Part shown: positions 56,281 to 64,000 of the stretch, one piece after another | How the letters are laid out: each line of letters opens with the position of its first letter | Position numbering within the stretch: the stretch's first letter is position 1 | Source: Spiroplasma syrphidicola EA-1 | Lineage (GTDB): Bacteria; Bacillota_I; Bacilli_A; Mycoplasmatales; Mycoplasmataceae | Direction: 5' to 3' | Length of the DNA stretch: 64,000 nt | NCBI RefSeq assembly: GCF_000400955.1 | Contig: NC_021284.1 | Location: forward strand, 558,001 to 622,000 | Program-made: the position numbers and the translations under genes | Notes under the pieces: generated by a model | What the model was told of the DNA's origin: nothing | What the model saw: only the letters and a program-made list of their open reading frames with translations | The model's database searches: none

Positions 56281-57568
56281 TCGTTTTTTCTTCCTTCCCA
56301 ACTTTATCAACTGTGGCATAAATAATTCCATCATTAACTCTTGTGATAATTTTATCATTATTTTTAACAGCATTAGTTGTAAAAACAATTTTTTTTGTTG
56401 CTTCTAAATAAGTAATACTATAACCACGGGTTAACGTTTTTAACGGGCTTAATAAATCTAATTTTGCTATTAAGTTATTTTTATCATAGGTTTTTTGTTT
56501 TAAAAGCTTTGCTATTAAAGTTACTATTTTAGTTTCAAAATTTTTAATTTGATTTAAATTATGACTAAAAAAAGTTTCTTTTAGATGAACGAATTTATTT
56601 TCAATTAACTGATAGCTATATAATTTTTGCTCATAAATTTGCAAAGGATTTTTTAAGACTTGATTATTCTTATACGTAACAATTTGCTGGGCGATTTTAT
56701 CAACATTGTTTTTAATAATACTAATTAAAATTTTTTGTTGCTGTTGTAAATAACGATATAATTCTTGTTGATTCGGAGTCGCTAACTCAGCGGCCGCTGT
56801 TGGGGTTGGGGCCCGCAAATCACTAACAAAATCGGCCAAGGTAAAATCAATTTCATGGCCAACCGCTGAAATGATTGGAATTGCTGATTGATAAATTGCT
56901 TCAACAACTGCTAGTTCATTAAAACTTCACAAATCTTCAATACTACCCCCACCGCGGCCAACAATTAAGACATCTAATTTAACAGCAAAATTATTAGCCC
57001 CCTTAATTTTATTTGCAATATCATTTGTGGCCTCTTTGCCTTGTACTAAACAAGGAAATAGATAAATATTAACTTGGGGATAACGACGATGAATTGTCGT
57101 AATAATATCACGAATAGCAGCTCCTGTTGGGGCCGTAATAACTCCAATATTTTTTGGAAAGCGTGGAATCGGTTGCTTTAGGGACTGATCAAATCAACCT
57201 TGCTGTTCTAAACGAACTTTCAATTCTTCATATTGTTGATATAGTTCACCAACCCCATCTAACGTTAAAACATTGACTTGGAGACTATAAGTGCCATAAG
57301 GTTCATATAATTTAATTGTTCCAATTGCGACAACTTTTAAACCTTCTTTTAAATTAAATTTTAAATTTTTGGCATTAAAATTAAACATAATTGCTTTTAA
57401 CTGGGAATCTTTATCTTTAATTGTAAAATAAAGATGACCAGTACTATGACGTGTTAGATTTGAAACTTCACCTTGAATTGCAATGTTAATTAAATTATTG
57501 TCTTGTTCTAAGACGGTTTTCAAATATTTATTAATTTCACTAACAGTATATGTTTTAACACTAGCCAT
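56264..57568 (-). CDS. xseA: Exodeoxyribonuclease VII large subunit
   Basis: 434 residues. N-terminal OB fold ([24 protein letters not shown]), then the catalytic domain with [22 protein letters not shown] and [17 protein letters not shown], and a coiled-coil C-terminus that holds XseB. Start ATG 57568 after GAGGGAAAG. Forms an operon with xseB, the 222-aa gene and dxs; nusB is just upstream, 53 bases away. Confidence 0.96.
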
Positions 57569-57621
57569 TCTTTCCCTCTTTTCTACAATTAACTACCAAT
57601 CATTTAAGGGGAAATTTAACC

Positions 57622-58002
57622 TTAAATTTGATCAAGAACTTTATTAATATAATTCAGTTCTGTTAATTCACCATATCTTTTTAATATTTCTAATGCTTCA
57701 TTAATAACAACTGCCCGGGGAACCGCTAAATATTTAATTTCATATGTACTATAAACTAATGTTGCCTTATGAAAATTACTTAAGCGTTCAAAATTTCAGT
57801 CTTCCGCTAAATTTTGATTAATTAAAATAATAATTTCATCAAAGTATTTTAATAGTTGCTCAAAATTATTGCTTTCTTCAATAGTTGTAATACTTTGTGA
57901 AAAATCAAATGCTTCTTGACGAGTAATCGTTAAATCATGATTTAAGACAAAATGGCGATATAATAAGTTAATAGCGTTTAAGCGTTCTTTTCGTTTTGAC
58001 AC
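57622..58002 (-). CDS. nusB: Transcription antitermination factor NusB
   Basis: 126 residues, all-helical NusB fold. N-terminal KRKERLNAINLLYRH, later FHKATLVYSTYEI and the C-terminal signature VPRAVVINEALEILKRYG. With NusE it binds boxA RNA during rRNA transcription. Start is GTG 58002, six bases after GGAGAATTAT, which itself overlaps the stop of the upstream gene. One Trp is TGA. Confidence 0.93.
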
Positions 58003-58014
58003 GATAATTCTCCT

Positions 58015-58680
58015 TTAAATTAAATGATACAAACAATATAATCAATGTTTTTTGATCCGATGATTTTTTTTATTACTATGGACTGTAAAAATCTTATGTA
58101 ACGCAAAAATTGTTTCATCAGCTAAATAATCTGAACTTAGTTCATCATATTTTTCGATATGCTTAATTATATCACTTCCTGTTAATTCTTGAGTATTTAA
58201 AATATGAATATTACTATATTTTGTTATGTCTTGAAAAGATGTTTGCTCAGCGTATTTTAATAATTGTAAATTGATAACACAAGTTGCTAAAAACTGTTTT
58301 TGTTGTAAAAGTTCTAATACTTGATTAATAACAAATTGTTGAGTGACAATTGGGGAACTAATATTTTTATTACCCTTACTTCAAACCGGATTGGTTAAAG
58401 TAAATTCACCTTCTAAGGGAATTATTTTTGCTTTAAAAACATATAAATGTTTTCGGGTTAAAAGCAGACGGGGTAAATAATAGGTTAAGTTTGTTTTTTC
58501 ATCATAAAAGGCGACATTTTTAAAATATCAATAGTAATTAACGTTTTTTAAGTACTTTTTAATGGCTTTATCCAAATCATGATACTTTTCTGGTTTTAAT
58601 TCCAGTTTTCAGGTTAATGGCGCTAATTTTAACGCTTGGCGACCCTGATTTACGGCTTTTTTTCAACGATATTTAGTCAT
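58015..58680 (-). CDS. NERD-like domain protein, 221 aa
   Basis: A soluble protein with a central stretch: strands YLPRLLLTRKHLYVFKAK, GEFTLTNPVWS and a following KGNKNISSPI. Weakly resembles NERD/nuclease-related domains (a strand, a K in VFKAK, then a NPVW element). The C-terminus is basic. AAGGAG precedes ATG 58680. Sits upstream of nusB in one transcript. Call is tentative. Confidence 0.5.
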
Positions 58681-58696
58681 GGCTTAATTCTCCTTA

Positions 58697-58722
58697 AAAT
58701 AAAAAAGAAACAATTGTTTCTT
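58697..58722 (-). terminator. Terminator of the 143-aa gene
   Basis: Palindrome AAGAAACAATTGTTTCTT (58705-58722) followed on the minus strand by T6ATTTT. Confidence 0.85.
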
Positions 58723-58723
58723 C

Positions 58724-59155
58724 TTAGCGGTTTTTCCGTTTCGTACGTTTTTGGCGATATTCTTCTTCTTCATTATTAATTAATTGTTCAAGCAAGTTTT
58801 TATTATATTCTTGGGTTAACTCTTTTGAATATGAAAGAAGATTATCATTTAAGCGAATATGAACTTCGTCAATAATTAACGGTTCAGGATTTTCGGTTAA
58901 ATCTAAGAGGTACAATTCATTAGTAAACAAATATAAAGCTTTATTATCTAACTTAATATTTTTTAATAACACATATTCTTTACGATGCTTAATATCTGCC
59001 ACTTGGTCTTCAAAATATATTCGATAATATAAATAGTTTCTTTTTTCATTACGTGAATTAAAAAATAACCTTTTTTTATGACTGCGATCAATACAAATTA
59101 ATGACTCATCTTTAAGACGGTAAACATGTCGACTTTTAAGTTCTAATTTTGGCAA
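58724..59155 (-). CDS. Hypothetical protein, 143 aa
   Basis: Starts at a TTG (59155) with GAGGGA upstream; no earlier in-frame start. Mostly beta/charged N-terminal half with repeated YRL/YYRIYF elements, then a helical Glu/Lys tail ending KRTKRKNR. No membrane segment. Not recognised. Lies downstream of the 531-aa disordered protein and ends at its own terminator. Confidence 0.65.
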   Translation of the reverse strand: MPKLELKSRHVYRLKDESLICIDRSHKKRLFFNSRNEKRNYLYYRIYFEDQVADIKHRKEYVLLKNIKLDNKALYLFTNELYLLDLTENPEPLIIDEVHIRLNDNLLSYSKELTQEYNKNLLEQLINNEEEEYRQKRTKRKNR

Positions 59156-59221
59156 AATAATCCCTCATTTACTGATTGTTTTTAATAAAAATAACTTCCT
59201 GTTATTTATTAATATTATAAA

Positions 59222-60817
59222 CTATTTTTTGTTTTCTTGACGGAATTTATTTGCTAATTTCGTTTGTTCTTGTAATAATTCAATTAATTGTTGACGAGTG
59301 TCTTTAATTGTTTCTTGTAGAATTAATAACTTTTGAAACTCTTTTTTCGAGCGAACAAATCCTTCAATATCAGCTTTAACCTCTGTATTTTTTAATAAAT
59401 GACGATTTAAAATTAATAATTCTAACTGTTGTTTACGGTTTAATAATTTAACATATAAACGTAAAAGGTTATTAGCACGTTTATGATTTTCAATAATATC
59501 TGCATTAAATAGCATTGATTTGGTTTGATTAATTGCTTGATTAAAATCAGCTAACTCTTGGGAAATTTGGCGATTATAACCTTGGTCATATTGTTCTTGA
59601 ACTGTTAATAAATAATTTAAAATTTGTTGCTCAAATGTTTCTTTTTTATTTTTAACAACATTAGGGCGTTTCTCAGCATCAAACACATAATTGTAATCTG
59701 TTTGTTTATAAACTTCAGCATCTGGTAATTCCATCTCTGAGATTTCCGCAATTAATTCTGTTTGCAACGATCTTGTCATTTCTCGTTGGGTTTCAAAATC
59801 CCCTTCTTTAATTCCTAAAATATGACGAAGATTTTTTAACTGTTGTAGTTCTAATAATTCTAGTTTATCTACTTTTGCTTTACTTTCTAAGCGTTTTAAC
59901 ATGTGTTCTTCTAATGTTAAACGTTTTTGTTCTTTACGAATTACTTTAACTGGCGTTGGTTTTTCAATAACTTCTGGTTTAGCAAAAAATTCATCAAATT
60001 CAATTTCAATTTTATGGTCTTTTACTAAATGAACTAAAATTTCATCGTCTTTTTTTTCAATTTCAATTTTATCATCTGGTTCAATAATAAAATCAACAAT
60101 TGATAGGCCATTACGTTTAATTTGTGATAATTGTGTTGCAAGAACAGGGCGATATTGACGTTGAATTTCATTATTTTCCTGTTTTGTTTGTCCTTTATTT
60201 TTGTTAGTAAAGTTAGTTCCTCGCCCTTCGCTATAACTACCAACAACTTCTTGGTTTCATTGTTTTGCTAATTCAACAGTAACCTCTTTTTCGTTGTGAA
60301 CTGGTGGTTTAATTAAATTAGCTGCCCCGGTTTTTTTCTCCTTTTTTGGTTTAGCAACAGCTTTCAGTTTAACTGGTTTAGGATTTAAATTTTCTTTTAC
60401 CTTTGCAGTTTTTTCTAATAATTTAATTGTTTCATTAGCACTAACTGTTGAAACAGTTTTAGCATTTTTTGCTGGTTTTTTTGCTAATAAAGCAAGTTTT
60501 GTTTCAGTTTTTTCTTTATAGTCATTTTGATAATCGCGATTAATAAACTGGCTCTTAGTACGGGCTTTTTCTCAATGTGAAGCATTATTTAAGCGAATTA
60601 CACCTGGTTTTTTAGTACCAGCAACTTCATCATGATATTTTTTTTGTAATGTTTTAAACTCTTGACTATTTTTATCAAGCTTTCCTAATAAGGCTTTAAT
60701 TGTCCCAGGAGTTAATTTTTTATCGACTAACTCAGCTGGATCACGATTAGGATCAATAATATTACCATAATTAATATTTTCTGTTAATAATTGATTACTA
60801 TTTTTTTCTTTTGCCAT
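59222..60817 (-). CDS. Large disordered/coiled-coil protein with KRPN motif, 531 aa
   Basis: N-terminal module DPAELVDKKLTPGTI (26-44), like that of the protein at 2477-3247. Then a Lys/Pro/Ala-rich low-complexity stretch (~110-190), two acidic repeats (IEIEKKDDEI, IEIEFDEFF), and a long helical C-terminal half. This half contains the D-x-x-K-R-P-N motif at 380-386 (DAEKRPNV) and a coiled coil to the end. No signal peptide or TM. ATG 60817. Not a known family. With the next two genes it forms a block of related architecture. Cytoskeletal or tip-structure scaffold is plausible inference. Confidence 0.75.
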
Positions 60818-60956
60818 TTTTTTACCCTCTTTTTATTCACTATTATATTATATAAAATTTCTGATCTTTTTTAAATAGTTTTTACTAAAATGTTGATTTT
60901 TTTTATAAATTATCTATAATATTATACTTATTTTATTTATCCTTAAAAATAGGGAT

Positions 60957-60984
60957 AAAAAAATAATAATCAAAGTGATTATTA
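60957..60984 (-). terminator. Terminator of the 201-aa gene
   Basis: Stem AATAATCA/TGATTATT around AAG with T7 tail on the minus strand; overlaps the stop codon. Confidence 0.85.
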
Positions 60985-61587
60985 TCATTTTGACCGTGGC
61001 CCTTTTTTATAAACTATTTTTTTTGTAAATAGTTTTCGCGGTTTTTTTACTTTCTTCACTTTAGGAAGTTTAACAACCGGGGGTTGATTGTACATTTCAT
61101 ATTCATCGATTAATGTTTTAGCAATTTGTTGCATAAACATTGTGCCATATGATTGATCATCAACTGCTTTTTTCTTTTTTAAAGCCATTATTTCTTGGTT
61201 TAATTGTTCAGAATCTTGGTTAATTTTAACATCTGCATTTAAATCTTTTTTTGTGATTCGCGGCAATTTTTGTTTTTGATTTAAAGTTGCTAAATACTCT
61301 TCGCGTAACTTTAATTCTTGGAGTCTAATTTGCTGTAAATCTTTTAATTTTAAGTGCTTTTTGATCAATGATTGATTTGTTCCAGCTAATTTTGCTTGCT
61401 CAAGTTGAAGCAGTAATTGGCGCTGTAATTCAGCGTCTTGCTCTTTTGATCACAGTTCCTTTTCTTTGGCTCATTGTAAAGCAACATCTGGTCGTTTTGT
61501 TGCATCAATTCCACTTGAGGTAATCACTTCATCAAAATACTTATTAATTAATTTTTGAATTTCCATCTCATTTTGTTTCGTGCTCAT
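60982..61587 (-). CDS. Basic coiled-coil protein with KRPD motif, 201 aa
   Basis: Start ATG 61587 after GAGGTGAG. GIDATKRPDVALQW at 26-39 carries the shared motif. A long helix rich in Gln, Leu, Glu and Lys follows (about 45-150). The very basic tail ends KKPRKLFTKKIVYKKG..KW, with the last Trp encoded by TGA. No known domain. Lies between the two larger members of the block; its own terminator follows. Confidence 0.75.
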
Positions 61588-61626
61588 TATCTCACCTCAT
61601 TAATCATAGTTTGTTTAATAGTTGAG

Positions 61627-63723
61627 TTATTTTTTTGGTTTTGATTCATCAATTAACATCCCATTAATAACCTTTTTCCCTTCTTTTTGATATTTATCAA
61701 TTAAAATTTTAGGTAATGGTTGTGGTTTAACATATTTATTTTTTAAATGTTTTTGTTGCCGAGCAGTTTTTTTCAAATTCTTAGCAATTAATTTTTCTTT
61801 TTGTTGTTGTTCATTTACCTCTTTTAGATATTGGCGTTCAATTTCGCGAATTTCTTTGGGATGATAACCCTCATAGGTATAAATATTTCTTGTTAAATCC
61901 TTGTCTAAGTCGGGTCGTTTTTCTAAATTAAAATAGTCAATTTGATAATCTGGTAATTCTTTTGGAGCAAAACTTTCCTCATTATCAATGTTTTTACTAC
62001 TTTTTTTTGTTTTTCTTAAACTTCTTTTCCCTACTTGCTTAATATCATTTTGTTCGTTATCTTTGCTAGCATTATTGAATGTTTCCCCATATTTTAATTT
62101 TTTTAAATTTGGTCGTTTTTTTGGATCAATAATTGAAACATATTTTTCCTCGATAACTTTATTTTCTTTACCCAGAGTTATTTTTGGTTCAGCTTTAATG
62201 TCATCGGAAATCGATGATGCCATTGCCATAGTCTGTTGCTCTTTTTTAAGTTTTTCTTCATTTGAAATTACCAAAGACTTAATTTCTAAAAGCTTATTAT
62301 TATCCAATTCTGTATTATTAGGATTTGATTTAATAACTGTTTTAATCGCCGTTGATTCAGCAATATAATTTGAAATAACTTTGCCATCAAAAATCCGTTT
62401 TTTACCAAGGGTATTTTTGAAAGCGGCACCACTAATTTGTTTTTGTTTCGCTAAAATTTCTTGAGTTGTCACTCGTTTACGACGTGGAGCTGGTTCAGCA
62501 CCTTTTTTTTGTGATGAACCAATAAATTCTTTTCATTGTTGGGGAGTTAAATCCCGACCAGCAATTAATTTTAACTGTCCTGGTGATAACTTAAAGTTTT
62601 GATTAATAACATTAATTTTATTAAGACTTTCTTGCTCCTGATGAGTTTCAACTTCCAGGTTTGTCTTTACACCAGTCTTGGCAAGACGATCATTATTATA
62701 TTGTGGTTTAACACTATCACGACGTTTTAATAGTTCAACTTGAGTCTTACTTAACCCAAATGTTTTTGATTTTAATTTAATTCGTTCATTAAATGATACA
62801 ATTTCTTTATTTTCAGAAATAGCATTATCTTCATTTGCTAACATTTCATCAAAAAAATTTGTGGTTGGTTGTTCATTAAAAGGTGATGGTAATGAGGCGT
62901 CTTTTTGACTATTTTCACCTGATGTTAAAGTCTTTGACCTTTGAGGATATCCTGAACTAGTGTTTTTTACATCATTATTTCGTTTTTTTAATAATTCCAA
63001 TTGTGTTTTATTTAACCCAAATGTTTTTGATTTTAATTTAATTCGTTCATTAAATGATACTAATTCCTTATTTTCCAAACTAGTGTTATCATTATTTGCT
63101 AACATTTCATCAAAAAAATTTGTGTGAGGTTGATCAGCAACCCGCGATGATAGTGAATCCTTTTTCTGCACGTTTTCATTTGATGTTTCAGCATTCAAAT
63201 TCTTAAGATTGCTTAAGCTAAGTTGTTTTTTCCCATTCTTACGGCTTTTTAATAATTCTAATTGTGTTTTACTTAATCCTTTATTTTTGGCACTTAATTT
63301 AATTTTTTCGTTAAACATAAAAGCATTAGTTTCCGATGAACTATTATTAATTAATGGTAGCGGGACTTGGTTAACTTTCTTAATTTGTGGGCTAGCATTT
63401 GAATGCAAAACTTTTTCTGACTTTCTTTCGTTACGTAAATGTTTTGTTGGTGCTGTTGTTCCCTTCGATTCTGTTAATTTTTCCCCCAAAAGGTTTTTAA
63501 CAAATTTTAAATATTGCGCTTGGTATTTTTGAGATAGATCTGTTGTTTTTCCTGAATTTTTGTCTGTTGTTTTCATTAATTTTTGATATTCTTGTGAAGC
63601 TTTTCAACTTTTAATTAAAATTTTTGACATTTCCGGTGTTTGATCTGGCAAGATAAATTGTTTGTTTAATTCTGCTAACTTAATATCTTCTGTTTTGTTT
63701 ATCATTGCAAGATTTTTTTTCAT
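61627..63723 (-). CDS. 698-aa lysine-rich repeat protein with KRP motifs
   Basis: One frame from ATG 63723 (AGAGGTAAAG upstream) to 61627 across TGA-Trp codons. Three repeats with an 87-residue period at about 137, 224 and 311, each with FNERIKLKSKTFGLxKTQLELLKxR preceded by TNFFDEMLAN. A degenerate fourth (NFKLSPGQLKLIAGRD) follows near 376. The C-terminal third holds two KRP motifs (DPKKRPNL ~534-540, LEKRPDL ~600-606) and a coiled coil. No signal peptide or TM. A palindrome overlaps its likely promoter. Not a known family; scaffold or cytoskeletal role is inference. Confidence 0.78.
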
Positions 63724-63764
63724 TTTCTTTACCTCTATTTGCTATAAATAAAATTTCTAAATAA

Positions 63765-63792
63765 ATTATATCATTTTTTTGAAAAAAATGAT
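63765..63792 (-). promoter_or_regulatory. Promoter with abutting perfect palindrome
   Basis: TATAAT on the minus strand (63765-63770), about 42 bases before ATG 63723, touches a palindrome with 11-base arms and one central base (ATCATTTTTTT and complement, 63770-63792). The position is that of an operator, though the A/T-tract arms could also be simple low complexity. Confidence 0.5.
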
Positions 63793-63800
63793 ACAATTAA

Positions 63801-63893
63801 TTACCAATAAAAATAAGGGGAAAAGTTGAAAAATACCCCTAAAAAACGCAATAAAATAAGGGTTTTTAGGACCTCAAGAAGATATTCCAACAT
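63801..63893 (-). CDS. Possible 30-aa hydrophobic microprotein
   Basis: ATG 63893 to TAA 63801 encodes an amphipathic then hydrophobic peptide (LEYLLEVLKTLILLRFLGVF, then aromatic residues). It sits in the leader region of the 698-aa gene. A ribosome site is weak, and coding is not proven. Confidence 0.25.
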   Translation of the reverse strand: MLEYLLEVLKTLILLRFLGVFFNFSPYFYW

Positions 63894-63932
63894 TTACCAA
63901 TTTCTTATTTTCCTATCTCCGGCTAAAATAAA

Positions 63933-63960
63933 AAAAATTAACATAATTATGTTAATTTTT
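63933..63960 (-). terminator. Terminator of the gene entering at the right edge
   Basis: Stem AAAAATTAACAT/ATGTTAATTTTT around AATT, overlapping that gene's stop; T-rich tail on the minus strand. Confidence 0.8.
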
Positions 63961-64000
63961 TATTTCGCATGTCTGGCTTTTTTCGCCGCCATTTTTTCTT
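63960..64000 (-). CDS. C-terminal end of an unidentified basic protein
   Basis: The last ~12 codons before TAA 63960-63962 encode a very basic tail (EKMAAKKARHAK). Followed immediately by a terminator. It is too short to identify; a ribosomal or nucleic-acid-binding protein would suit such a tail. Confidence 0.4.
   Translation of the reverse strand, partial: EKMAAKKARHAK

Noticed and set aside
60034-60246. A 70-codon minus-strand frame
   Set aside because: It is out of frame within the 531-aa protein; the protein's own frame carries acidic repeats through the same bases.
63801-63940. A structured small RNA (4.5S, tmRNA or 6S) in the right-end intergenic region
   Set aside because: I found no SRP tetraloop motif, no tmRNA acceptor pattern and no 6S open bubble; only AT-rich inverted repeats.

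Overview
The window reads as a chromosome segment of a Spiroplasma (Mollicutes). It is strongly AT-rich. Almost every long reading frame is crossed by in-frame TGA codons at positions where the protein family has tryptophan, so TGA is read as Trp (genetic code 4). All CDS coordinates here were built by joining frames across TGA and stopping only at TAA or TAG. The content fits Spiroplasma: thiol peroxidase, photolyase, dxs, topoisomerase IV, Mycoplasma-type conjugative-element genes and lysine-rich disordered proteins. I cannot name the species. I saw no rRNA, tRNA or CRISPR.

Layout. 1-3.3 kb: end of a Cys-rich protein, tpx, tlyA and two unknown proteins. 3.3-5.7 kb: a decayed integrative conjugative element (ICE) fragment with a TrbL-like membrane protein, a pilin-like protein and a repeat protein, carrying stop codons and frameshifts. 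5.8-7.9 kb: a large membrane-anchored protein with an external beta-propeller-like repeat domain; a same-length paralogue lies at 36.6-38.7 kb. 8.1-10.7 kb: an IS3-family remnant, photolyase and a short-chain dehydrogenase. 10.8-21.4 kb: a minus-strand block of polytopic membrane proteins (acyltransferase-3, Pr6Pr, polysaccharide deacetylase, PAP2, two YwaF paralogues, an ABC-2 exporter, a TDT transporter). 21.4-28 kb: rpmG, a formate/nitrite-type channel, pnuC on the plus strand, a copper ATPase with a separate HMA protein, and an ABC transporter. 28-36.2 kb: parC and parE, plsY (plus) and typA. 39-44.8 kb: a giant FtsX-type permease, mtnN and a nadD-yqeK fusion. 44.9-46.1 kb: a TPP riboswitch and a ThiT-like thiamine transporter on the plus strand. 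46.2-59 kb: transketolase, a dehydrogenase, an ECF-like/MFS-like pair (plus), pepP, dxs, xseB, xseA and nusB. 59-64 kb: three large lysine-rich, disordered or coiled-coil proteins sharing a short D-x-x-K-R-P-[DN] motif.

Several genes connect functionally. The riboswitch and ThiT supply thiamine, whose diphosphate is the cofactor of the transketolase and Dxs encoded nearby. PnuC imports a pyridine nucleoside and NadD makes NAD. xseA, xseB, a gene of unknown function and dxs lie in an order common in Firmicutes, where the unknown gene's slot usually holds ispA. The least explained material is the pair of propeller receptors, the disordered-protein block at the right end and the repeat-bearing tail of ParC.
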